Shown: positions 6,205 to 12,324 of the stretch, piece by piece
How the letters are laid out: each line of letters begins with the position of its first letter
How positions within the stretch are numbered: the stretch's first letter is position 1
NCBI GenBank assembly: GCA_964358175.1
Contig: CAYHOI010000025.1
Location: 1 to 20,507 of the forward strand
From: CAYHOI01 sp964358175
Lineage (GTDB): Bacteria; Margulisbacteria; Riflemargulisbacteria; GWF2-35-9
Reading direction: 5' to 3'
Length of the DNA: 20,507 nucleotides
Made by a program: the position numbers and the translations under genes
Notes under the pieces: generated by a model
Told to the model about the DNA's origin: nothing
Database searches by the model: none
The model's input: the letters and a program-made list of their open reading frames with translations, nothing else

Positions 6205-6957
6205 TTGATTAAAAGTAGGAAATTGAACAGATTGTCGAAATATGATTATTCCCAAACAGGGTATTATTTTGTGACAATATGCCTGCAAAACAGGATTCAT
6301 CTATTCGGGGAAATTTTCAATGGTAAAATGATATTAAATGATGCTGGCGAAATGATTAACCGTATCTGGTCAGAAATTCCAGAATTTTATCTTGGCATCA
6401 ACATTAATGAATACGTTATAATGCCCGATCATTTGCACGGAATAATCAATATTCAAAATCCCATTGGATCAACCCACGTTAATAACCCCGTAGGGACAGA
6501 CCCCCGTGTCTGTCCTAATGATAAAACGATTTGTCCTAATGATAAATTTTTAAATACAGGACAATCACATCAACCCAATACAGGACAATCACATCAACCC
6601 AATACAGGACAATCACAACAATCCAATTTAGGACAATCACATCAACCCAATACAGGACAATCACAACAATCCAATTTAGGACAATCACGGGGGATTGTCC
6701 CTACGATAATCGATACGAATACCGAAACGCCAACGGGGTTATCGGTATCGACGGTGATTCAACGGTTTAAATCGTTGACCACCAGAAAATATATTGATGG
6801 GGTAAATCAAAATGGATGGCCACCATTTGAACGGCAATTGTGGCAACGATCCTTTCATGACCGTATTATGAGGAACAACGACGAATTAAATCGTATCCAA
6901 AAATACATCATTGAAAATCCATTAAAATGGGTAAAGGATAAACCTCATGACCACTAA
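6205..6957 (+). CDS. REP-associated tyrosine transposase (RAYT, Y1 HUH family)
   Basis: A 250-residue single-strand DNA transposase-like protein (TnpA_REP/Y1_Tnp). The N-terminus (LNRLSKYDYSQTGYYFVTICLQNR) is typical, the HUH metal motif is H76-L77-H78 in MPDHLHGI, and the likely nucleophile is Y234 in KYIIENPLKW. The TTG at 6205 is chosen because it yields the usual family N-terminus and no ATG is near. Residues ~83-170 are a low-complexity insertion: VGTDPRVCP, then octapeptide repeats of NTGQSHQP type, then RGIVPTI. DNA for this insertion consists of two opposed REP elements with a tandem array between them. The 3' end overlaps the methyltransferase start by 11 bases and contains its ribosome site, so the element is embedded in the operon. 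Confidence 0.9.
   Translation: MIKSRKLNRLSKYDYSQTGYYFVTICLQNRIHLFGEIFNGKMILNDAGEMINRIWSEIPEFYLGININEYVIMPDHLHGIINIQNPIGSTHVNNPVGTDPRVCPNDKTICPNDKFLNTGQSHQPNTGQSHQPNTGQSQQSNLGQSHQPNTGQSQQSNLGQSRGIVPTIIDTNTETPTGLSVSTVIQRFKSLTTRKYIDGVNQNGWPPFERQLWQRSFHDRIMRNNDELNRIQKYIIENPLKWVKDKPHDH
6490..6515 (+). repeat. REP element 1 (GTAG + hairpin), inside RAYT ORF
   Basis: GTAG at 6490-6493 is followed at once by an 8-bp stem (GGACAGAC 6494-6501 with GTCTGTCC 6508-6515) closing a CCCCGT loop. A conserved GTAG tetranucleotide next to a hairpin is the signature of RAYT-recognised REP sequences. It is translated as VGTDPRVCP. Confidence 0.85.
6553..6688 (+). repeat. 24-bp tandem repeat array in RAYT ORF
   Basis: Five full units and one partial unit start at 6553, 6577, 6601, 6625, 6649 and 6673. 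The unit alternates between two versions: AATACAGGACAATCAC plus ATCAACCC, and AATTTAGGACAATCAC or ACAACAATCC variants. Each unit encodes eight residues (NTGQSHQP, NTGQSQQS or NLGQSHQP) so frame is kept. Every unit contains GGACAATCAC, the arm and loop edge of REP element 2 that closes the array. Confidence 0.95.
6679..6704 (-). repeat. REP element 2, inverted, inside RAYT ORF
   Basis: On the minus strand, GTAG (complement of 6701-6704) is followed by the stem GGACAATC/GATTGTCC (plus-strand arms 6679-6686 and 6693-6700) and a CCCCGT loop. Design and loop are identical to element 1, in opposite orientation. The two form a BIME-like pair around the tandem array. Confidence 0.85.
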
Positions 6958-8620
6958 TAAACAAAAGCTTGAATTGACATGGATTGGCAAAGACAAACAA
7001 CCTAAGCTTGAACCTCGCATTCTTATTGAGGATTCCTCAAAGAGTTTTGGTGATAAGAACTCTGGCAATATGTTGATTCATGGAGATAATCTATTGGCCT
7101 TAAAAGCAATAGAACAAGATTATGCTGGGAAAGTAAAGTGTGTATACATTGATCCTCCTTATAATACAGGAAGTGCGTTCGAACATTGTGATGATGGGCT
7201 AGAACATTCAGTATGGTTAAGTTTGATGCGTGATCGTCTTGTTTTGCTAAGGAATTTGCTCTGTGAAGATGGGTCTATTTTTATAACAATTGATGATAAT
7301 GAATGTCATTATCTTAAAGTGTTATGTGATGAAATCTTTGGTAGAACCAATTTTATTGCAAACATAGTATGGCAAAAGAGAACATCCCCAGATAATAGGC
7401 TTAGGCTCGGCGATGCACATGATAGTATTTTAGTTTTCCGTAAAAACAAATCTGGGAAAGAAATATTTAATCAACTAAATATAAGCGAAGAAAGAACAAA
7501 AGACTTTAAAAATCCTGATAACGATCCGAGAGGAGCTTGGGCTTCCACTGATTTTACAGGAATGACTGGACATGCAACTCCGAGTCAATTTTATACTATT
7601 ATTTCCCCAAGTGGAGCTGCCTATCCTCCTCCTGATGGGAGATGCTGGGCATTAGCTGAAGAAACCTTCAAAAAATTACTTGCAGATAATCGGGTGTGGT
7701 TTGGAAAAGATGGGAATTCACAGCCTAATATAATTCGATATTTGTCAGATGTTGATGGCATGGTGCCTTGGACTTGGTGGCCAAGTGACGAAGTCGGACA
7801 TACTGACGAAGCAAAAAAAGAAATTCACGGGATATTTGGGAAAGTTGACGCGTTTGACACCCCTAAACCAGAGCGATTAATTCAGCGTATTTTTCAAATT
7901 GCTTCTAATCCAGAAGACCTTATTCTTGACTCTTTTCTTGGGTCAGGAACTACAGCAGCCGTTGCTCACAAAATGGGTAGGCATTGGATTGGTATTAAAC
8001 TAGGCGAACACTGCAACACACACTGTCTGCCAAGATTAATAAAAGTTATCGATGGCACAGACCAAGGAGGAATTTCAAAAACAGTAAATTGGAAAGGCGG
8101 TGGTGGATTCAAATTCTATGAATTAGCCCCAAGTCTTTTGCATAAAGACCATCGTGGAAACTGGGCTATTAGCAAAAATTACAATGCTCAAATGTTAGCT
8201 TCTGCAATGGCAAAACATGAAGGATTCCGCTTCCATCCTGATGAAAACTTATTTTGGAAACAAGGCTTCTCAACGGAAAATGATTACATTTTTACAACGA
8301 CTGAGTTTTTAACACCTGAATATATTGATGTCATTCATGACCAAATGAAAGCCGTAGGGGGTAGCCCCGTCTGCTCCCTCTTGATTTGTTGCACTAAACA
8401 CAATATTCCAGAAGATAGATACCCTAGCATTACCATTAAAAAGATTCCCAATATGTTATTGGGGCGATGTGAGTTTGGGAAAGAAGACTACAGCCTAAAT
8501 ATAGTAAATATGCCTGTTGATCCAGATGCTGAAGAAGCTGAGTTTATTCCTGATACCATACCGGAGACAGAAGTAGCAGAAGAAGATCCCAATGAAATTG
8601 AACAAGGGAGATTATTTTAA
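6947..8620 (+). CDS. Beta-class DNA methyltransferase (type III Mod-like, adenine-specific)
   Basis: A complete 557-residue N6_N4 methyltransferase. Motif order is catalytic DPPYNTG (motif IV) at 69-75, then the SAM-binding motif I DSFLGSGTT at about 328-336 followed by MGRHWIGI. This circular order is that of beta-class enzymes including type III Mod subunits. The opening LELTWIGKDKQPKLEPRILIEDSSKS and the segment MLIHGDNLLALKAIEQDYAGKVK are typical of Mod proteins in helicase/Res defence loci. The central part should hold target recognition. Around residues 470-478 an extra VGGSPVC segment is encoded by a REP element. The AAAGGA ribosome site at 6933-6938 lies in the RAYT gene. With helicase and Res broken, this is an orphan methyltransferase that may still modify DNA. 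Confidence 0.9.
   Translation: MTTNKQKLELTWIGKDKQPKLEPRILIEDSSKSFGDKNSGNMLIHGDNLLALKAIEQDYAGKVKCVYIDPPYNTGSAFEHCDDGLEHSVWLSLMRDRLVLLRNLLCEDGSIFITIDDNECHYLKVLCDEIFGRTNFIANIVWQKRTSPDNRLRLGDAHDSILVFRKNKSGKEIFNQLNISEERTKDFKNPDNDPRGAWASTDFTGMTGHATPSQFYTIISPSGAAYPPPDGRCWALAEETFKKLLADNRVWFGKDGNSQPNIIRYLSDVDGMVPWTWWPSDEVGHTDEAKKEIHGIFGKVDAFDTPKPERLIQRIFQIASNPEDLILDSFLGSGTTAAVAHKMGRHWIGIKLGEHCNTHCLPRLIKVIDGTDQGGISKTVNWKGGGGFKFYELAPSLLHKDHRGNWAISKNYNAQMLASAMAKHEGFRFHPDENLFWKQGFSTENDYIFTTTEFLTPEYIDVIHDQMKAVGGSPVCSLLICCTKHNIPEDRYPSITIKKIPNMLLGRCEFGKEDYSLNIVNMPVDPDAEEAEFIPDTIPETEVAEEDPNEIEQGRLF
8354..8378 (+). repeat. REP element 3, inside the methyltransferase ORF
   Basis: GTAG at 8354-8357 is followed by a 7-bp stem (8358-8364 with 8371-8377, two G-T wobble pairs; extendable by 8357/8378) and the same CCCCGT loop at 8365-8370 as elements 1 and 2. 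It is translated in the same frame relative to GTAG as element 1, giving VGGSPVCSL beside VGTDPRVCP. Confidence 0.7.
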
Positions 8621-8875
8621 ATGAGCAAGATAACCGTTCAAGGTAATGCGATTAATATTATGGATATAAATGGCGAAAAATATATTTCTTTAACGGATAT
8701 GTGTCAGAAGTTCGGAGAACCTAGCGTACTCATTGCAAGTTGGATGAGAAATAAGGATACAGTTGAGTTTATTGGCTTGTGGGAACAACTACACAACCCG
8801 GCATTTAAACCCCACGAATTCGTGGGGTTTAAGAATGAAGCAGGAACAAATCAAAACGGGGCTTGCTATGCTTAA
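8621..8875 (+). pseudogene. KilA-N domain protein, C-terminally truncated
   Basis: The 84-codon ORF begins immediately after the methyltransferase stop. Residues 1-~79 match the start of KilA-N proteins that accompany restriction-type loci: SKITVQGNAINIMDINGEKYISLTDMCQKF, then SWMRNKDTVEFIGLWEQLHNPAFKP and GFKNEAGTN. Family members continue with a longer DNA-binding region (serine, threonine-rich turn, then a WIDATNAIG-like segment) that is missing. The reading ends in an unrelated QNGACYA. The junction with DUF1016 copy 2 DNA is near base 8850. A 28-bp perfect palindrome lies in the last third. The truncated product probably lacks DNA binding. Confidence 0.8.
8805..8832. repeat. 28-bp perfect palindrome in the kilA-N remnant
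   Basis: Bases 8805-8818 (TTAAACCCCACGAA) are followed directly by their exact reverse complement (8819-8832), with no loop and an EcoRI-type GAATTC centre. It ends 2 bases before an in-frame ATG (8835) and 35 bases before the preferred ATG (8868) of the next gene. Confidence 0.95.
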
Positions 8876-9980
8876 CCTAATGAATAGCTCCGAATATAGG
8901 AACTGGCTAAAAGAGATTAAGGATAAAGTATCCTGTGCACAAATCCGTGCGGCTCTTGCGGCCAGTCGAGAGCTAATTTTCTTTTACTGGGAACTGGGTG
9001 AATCAATCTCAAGGAAACTGGCGGAAAATACTTGGGGCGACAAAGTTATTGACCGACTTTCTAAAAACCTTGGATCTGAATTTCCAGGAATCCAAGGCTT
9101 TTCTCGGCGAAATCTGTACTACATAAAGAAGTTTTATGACTATTTCAAAGGATATGCCTCCTCAGAGGTAATTGTGCCCCGTGCTGGGGCACAATTAGAA
9201 ACAACAATAATGCACCAAAGCGGGGCACAAACTATGCCGCCAATTGTTTCACAGATTGCCGGACAATTACCATGGGGTCACATAAAAATCATCTTGGATA
9301 AAGTTACAGATCATCAAGAGGCATTGTTTTATATTTACGAAACACTAGAAAACGGGTGGAGCCGAGACGTCTTAGCCTTAGAAATCAAATCAAATTTATT
9401 CAAGCGTCAGGGTAAAGCGATTACAAATTTTAAGCTAACGCTTCCTGAGCCCCAATCAGGTCTAGCTGAGCAAACGATCAAAGATCCTTATAGCTTTGAT
9501 TTTTTATTTATGACAAAGCCATATAACGAACGAGATATTGAAAGCCAGTTGGTTAGTCATATTACAAAATTTTTATTGGAACTGGGCAAAGGGTTTGCCT
9601 TTATTGGCAGACAATATCACCTTGAAGTCGGGGAAAGTGACTATTACTTAGACCTGCTTTTTTATCATGTTCACTTGAACTGTTATGTTGTGGTAGAGCT
9701 AAAGAACACAAAGTTCATACCCGAATATGCCGGAAAACTAAATTTTTACTTATCTGCCGTGGATTCTATCCTGAAAAAAGAAAAAGATAATCCAACCATA
9801 GGTATTTTGCTTTGCCGGGATAAAAACAAAATAGAAACAGAATTTGCTCTACGTGATATTAATAAACCAATAGGCGTAAGTGAATTTACCCTTACGGAAA
9901 TAATACCCGATAATTTAAAAAGTAGCTTGCCAACCATAGAAGAAATTGAAAGTGAGTTAGAAATAGATAATCATGAATAA
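8868..9980 (+). CDS. DUF1016 family PD-(D/E)xK nuclease, copy 2
   Basis: A 370-residue paralogue of the DUF1016 protein at 4504-5520, with the same architecture. DUF1016_N contains IFFYWELGESI near 37-45, SRRNLYYIKKFY near 79-90 and LPWGHI at 134-139. The nuclease core has YYLDLLFYH (D262) and VELK at 276-279, then PEYAGKLNFYLS. Compared with copy 1 it has a longer linker (residues ~96-130, EVIVPRAGAQL and a second QSGAQT) containing a perfect hairpin. Starts at 8835, 8868 or 8880 are all possible. I chose 8868 because GGGGC lies just upstream and the protein then begins near the family start; none is certain. The end overlaps the res fragment by 8 bases. It probably forms a unit with Mod and Res in the ancestral locus. 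Confidence 0.9.
   Translation: MLNLMNSSEYRNWLKEIKDKVSCAQIRAALAASRELIFFYWELGESISRKLAENTWGDKVIDRLSKNLGSEFPGIQGFSRRNLYYIKKFYDYFKGYASSEVIVPRAGAQLETTIMHQSGAQTMPPIVSQIAGQLPWGHIKIILDKVTDHQEALFYIYETLENGWSRDVLALEIKSNLFKRQGKAITNFKLTLPEPQSGLAEQTIKDPYSFDFLFMTKPYNERDIESQLVSHITKFLLELGKGFAFIGRQYHLEVGESDYYLDLLFYHVHLNCYVVVELKNTKFIPEYAGKLNFYLSAVDSILKKEKDNPTIGILLCRDKNKIETEFALRDINKPIGVSEFTLTEIIPDNLKSSLPTIEEIESELEIDNHE
9169..9197. repeat. Perfect hairpin in the DUF1016 copy 2 linker
   Basis: Twelve-base perfect arms (TAATTGTGCCCC at 9169-9180 and its complement at 9186-9197) close a five-base GTGCT loop. The element lies in the same inter-domain linker as the copy 1 hairpin. A second GGGGCACAA half-arm follows about 40 bases later. 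Confidence 0.85.
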
Positions 9981-10308
9981 AACAACCAACATCATCAAAA
10001 ATCGCCTCAGCTTGAGACAACCACAGACAGATAGTTTGGAAATTTTATCAAATATCTGTGACAGCATTGAGCTAAAGAAAAACCCTGATTTGGTTAGTGA
10101 TTTAGAGAAGGTCAAAGAGCTGTATCCATCCATAATAGATTTTGAGAGACAATTCCCTTCACTCTGTTTTGCATTAGCCACAGGCGTAGGTAAAACAAGA
10201 CTTATGGGCGCGTTCATTAGAAACTGTTTGGCTAACCAAAAAAGCGATGGCCGAGTTGTTTCAAACTTCACGGGAAAATGTGACTATACACTTAAAAAAT
10301 ATTTTTGA
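9973..10308 (+). pseudogene. Type III restriction Res subunit, N-terminal fragment
   Basis: Residues 1-82 of this 111-codon ORF match the start of type III Res helicase-nucleases: NIIKNRLSLRQPQTDSLEIL, then DFERQFPSLCFALATGVGKTRLMGAFI, where ATGVGKT (69-75) is helicase motif I. From residue 83 the DNA switches to a RhuM-like gene read out of frame, giving a meaningless tail (RNCLANQKSDGRVV onward). The junction is at about 10217-10222. Family members are roughly 900-1000 residues, so motifs Ia-VI and the C-terminal nuclease are lost. This cannot act as a restriction enzyme. It overlaps the DUF1016 copy 2 stop by 8 bases, as expected for the ancestral operon. Confidence 0.82.
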
Positions 10309-10507
10309 AGAAGGTGAGTTGGATGAAAATTCAGTATGTAAAGATTTTTTCCATACTGCCAGTGTTGATTATGACCCCACCCAAGAAGAAAGTATTACTT
10401 TTTTCAAAACAGTTCAAAACGAAGTCCATTATGCTATAACAGTACAAACAGTAGCAGAAATCATTGTTGATCGTGTTGATAGCCAAAAACATAAGGAGCA
10501 GTCATGA
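10217..10507 (+). pseudogene. RhuM-family gene remnant, start and middle missing
   Basis: Read in the frame of the ATG at 10247, bases from about 10220 encode ETVWLTKKAMAELFQTSRE, then NIFEEGELDENSVCKDFFHTA. This is the N-terminal HTH-like part of RhuM (virulence RhuM family, DNA-binding-like). The sequence then jumps to SVDYDPTQEESITFFKTVQNEVHYAITVQTVAEIIVDR, which is normally near the RhuM C-terminus. The ~200-residue middle is missing although the frame is kept. The gene start is also missing, replaced by the res fragment, and the last residues (SQKHKEQS) diverge. RhuM genes commonly accompany restriction loci. Non-functional as a full RhuM; an ATG at 10247 could give an 86-residue product. 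Confidence 0.72.
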
Positions 10508-10596
10508 CCACAATAAAAATGGAGTTTCCCCCGTTTGTTGGACAAAATAATGAGGTAAAAGTGGCAGAATTAAGTGAGGGGAAATTAACCTTATGA
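10504..10596 (+). CDS. 30-codon ORF overlapping the aroK start, unassigned
   Basis: ATG 10504 overlaps the end of the RhuM remnant and the TGA at 10594-10596 overlaps the aroK ATG in an ATGA arrangement. The product starts MTTIKMEFPPFVGQ and ends SEGKLTL. I recognise no family. It could be the start of another truncated island gene, a coupling leader for aroK, or a chance ORF. It contains the aroK ribosome site (GAGGGG at 10576-10581). Confidence 0.3.
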   Translation: MTTIKMEFPPFVGQNNEVKVAELSEGKLTL

Positions 10597-11141
10597 AACA
10601 AACGCGTAACCTCATTCTCATTGGCTTCATGGGTTCAGGGAAATCCTCGGTGGCTCGTGAATTATTAAGTCTCATACCTGGCTATGCTGTCAGCGACATT
10701 GATGCGATGGTCGAGGCGTCCGCAGGGATGACCATAGCCCGAATTTTTCAGGATTTTGGAGAGTCCCATTTTCGGGATTTGGAGTCTCGCCTTACCCTGG
10801 AAGTTTGTGCCAAAACAGATCAAATCATATCCACAGGCGGGGGTGTTATTTTGCGCGAAGAAAACAGGGCTGTCCTCAAGCAGGGTGGACTTGTTTTTTG
10901 GTTGGTTGCCTCTCCTGAAGTAACTTATGAGAGAATCAAACTTGAAAAACAACGGCCTCTCATTAACACTGGCGCAGGCAAAGAGGAAGTCCTTATGCGT
11001 ATCGAACACATTCTTTCGGGTCGATTTGACGATTACAACGATGTGTCTGATGTTATAATCAACACGGACAAGCTTTCCGCAAAGGCTGTGGCCAAGGATA
11101 TTGCCGAGGAATACGAAAGGTTGCTCAAATGTTTAATTTAA
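10593..11141 (+). CDS. aroK: Shikimate kinase
   Basis: Phosphorylates shikimate at the 3-hydroxyl with ATP in the chorismate pathway. The 182 residues carry Walker A GFMGSGKS at 11-18, the magnesium/shikimate-binding SDIDAMVE (D35, D37), FRDLE with R61 and E64, the glycine triplet GGG at 82-84 that contacts shikimate, and the lid RPLI at 121-124. All key residues are present. It opens the plus-strand aro operon and overlaps aroB by 13 bases. The start at 10593 directly abuts the decayed island, so its original upstream promoter may have been displaced and no clear promoter is seen just upstream. Confidence 0.96.
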   Translation: MKQTRNLILIGFMGSGKSSVARELLSLIPGYAVSDIDAMVEASAGMTIARIFQDFGESHFRDLESRLTLEVCAKTDQIISTGGGVILREENRAVLKQGGLVFWLVASPEVTYERIKLEKQRPLINTGAGKEEVLMRIEHILSGRFDDYNDVSDVIINTDKLSAKAVAKDIAEEYERLLKCLI

Positions 11142-12202
11142 CGGTTCAGGTAGATCCGCCATGCCAGATCCAGTACACAACTGATCCTTTTTTGACACTG
11201 GTTAAGGTTCTTGAGGCTCATCAGGGTCGAAAAATCGCGCTTGTACTTGATGCGAGGGTTCATGCTCTCTATGGTGAGCGACTTCTCCAGACACTGCGTC
11301 AAGCAGGAATTGATCCCTTCACCTACTGTTTTCCCTCTGGGGAGAAGTATAAAACCATGGTACAAGTGACGAAACTGCTGACCTTTCTTCTGGAGAAACA
11401 GTGGAACAGGGACGATGTCATCGTAGTGGCCGGTGGCGGGGTAACAGGAGATATGGGAGCGTTCGCTACTTCAATATGTCTAAGAGGCGTTCCCTTGGTA
11501 GCTCTCCCAACGACCTTGCTTGCTCAGGTGGATAGTAGCATCGGTGGCAAAACGGGGGTTAATCATGTGCTGGGAAAGAATCTGATCGGAACATTTTATC
11601 AACCGAAACAAGTTATTCTTTCGTCTCTCTTCTTGCAAACACTTGATAAAAGAGAGATTCAAACGGGAATGGCTGAGGTGATTAAATATGCCATGATTGC
11701 AAGCCCTGAACTTTTTTCTTTGCTGGATCAGGAACCAAATCCTCAAACAGAATCGTATTGGGAGCAGATGATTCGCTTGTGTGTTACGATTAAGACTGAT
11801 GTCGTTGAGCGGGACGAAAAGGAATCTTCTTTGCGAATGATTCTGAATTATGGACACACCTTCGGTCACGCCCTTGAGACCCTTACACACTATAAACTTT
11901 ATACCCATGGAGAGGCTGTCGCCATCGGCATGAACATCGCCGCAAGGGTCTCGGCTTTTCTCGGAATATGTAATAGTGAAACGGTTTTAGCGCAGAATCG
12001 TCTTCTTGAAAAATCGGGTCTTCCCATAGTCCACAAACGTAGAATTAACATTGAGAGTTTGCTGGAATTCATGAAGGGAGACAAGAAGGTGAAGGATGGC
12101 CAAATGACCCTGGTGTTGCCAGAAAAGGTAGGCAAAGTTAGAATGGAGTCCTCGATTAGGCTGCAAGAACTGAGAAAAATGTTGGTGGAGATATTGGAAT
12201 GA
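11129..12202 (+). CDS. aroB: 3-Dehydroquinate synthase
   Basis: Converts DAHP to 3-dehydroquinate, the second step of the shikimate pathway, using NAD and a divalent metal. The 357-residue length is standard. Visible features are the NAD-binding AGGGVTGDMGAF at 101-112, PTTLLAQVDSSIGGKTGVNH at 127-146, the metal ligand E183 in MAEVIKYA, and NYGHTFGHALE at 239-249 with a second histidine at 259 (YTHGEAVAIGM). The ATG at 11129 lies inside aroK, giving a 13-base overlap that implies coupling. The TGA at 12200-12202 overlaps the ATG of a 41-codon ORF. Confidence 0.96.
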   Translation: MFNLTVQVDPPCQIQYTTDPFLTLVKVLEAHQGRKIALVLDARVHALYGERLLQTLRQAGIDPFTYCFPSGEKYKTMVQVTKLLTFLLEKQWNRDDVIVVAGGGVTGDMGAFATSICLRGVPLVALPTTLLAQVDSSIGGKTGVNHVLGKNLIGTFYQPKQVILSSLFLQTLDKREIQTGMAEVIKYAMIASPELFSLLDQEPNPQTESYWEQMIRLCVTIKTDVVERDEKESSLRMILNYGHTFGHALETLTHYKLYTHGEAVAIGMNIAARVSAFLGICNSETVLAQNRLLEKSGLPIVHKRRINIESLLEFMKGDKKVKDGQMTLVLPEKVGKVRMESSIRLQELRKMLVEILE

Positions 12203-12324
12203 AACGGCCATGTGTGCAAGACACAAACGATCATGAAATTTTGCAGAGTTTCCATCACCGTGGTTCAGATTTGTATCAAAAGACGTTTTGCAGTATCTTA
12301 AGAAATGGAGAGATTTTCAGGTGA
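12199..12324 (+). CDS. 41-residue small ORF fused between aroB and aroQ
   Basis: ATG 12199-12201 overlaps the aroB stop (ATGA) and its TGA 12322-12324 overlaps the aroQ GTG start (GTGA). The ORF therefore fills the gap between the two genes exactly. It lies in a frame different from both neighbours and has no internal stop. The product begins MKRPCVQDTNDHEILQ, contains HHRGSDLYQKTF, and ends RNGEIFR; it has two cysteines (5 and 31) and a His pair. There is no signal peptide or membrane helix, and I recognise no family. Four-base overlaps at both ends are what a translated gene would show, but the length is short enough for chance. Confidence 0.5.
   Translation: MKRPCVQDTNDHEILQSFHHRGSDLYQKTFCSILRNGEIFR

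Noticed and set aside
6553..6688. Regular 24-bp repeats as a CRISPR array
   Set aside because: Units are contiguous with no spacers, in frame within the RAYT gene, and encode octapeptides; this is a tandem repeat.
2222..10595. Short similarity GTGAGCGGGGCAAATT (rph end) and GTGAGGGGAAATT (before aroK) as island attachment repeats
   Set aside because: The match needs two gaps, is purine-rich and overlaps the aroK ribosome site; no integrase is present.
11480..12258. Minus-strand open frames across aroB, and similar frames opposite leuC, etfA and mod
   Set aside because: They lie antisense to well-supported genes, have no family resemblance and no promoter or ribosome site; they are shadows of real coding sequence.
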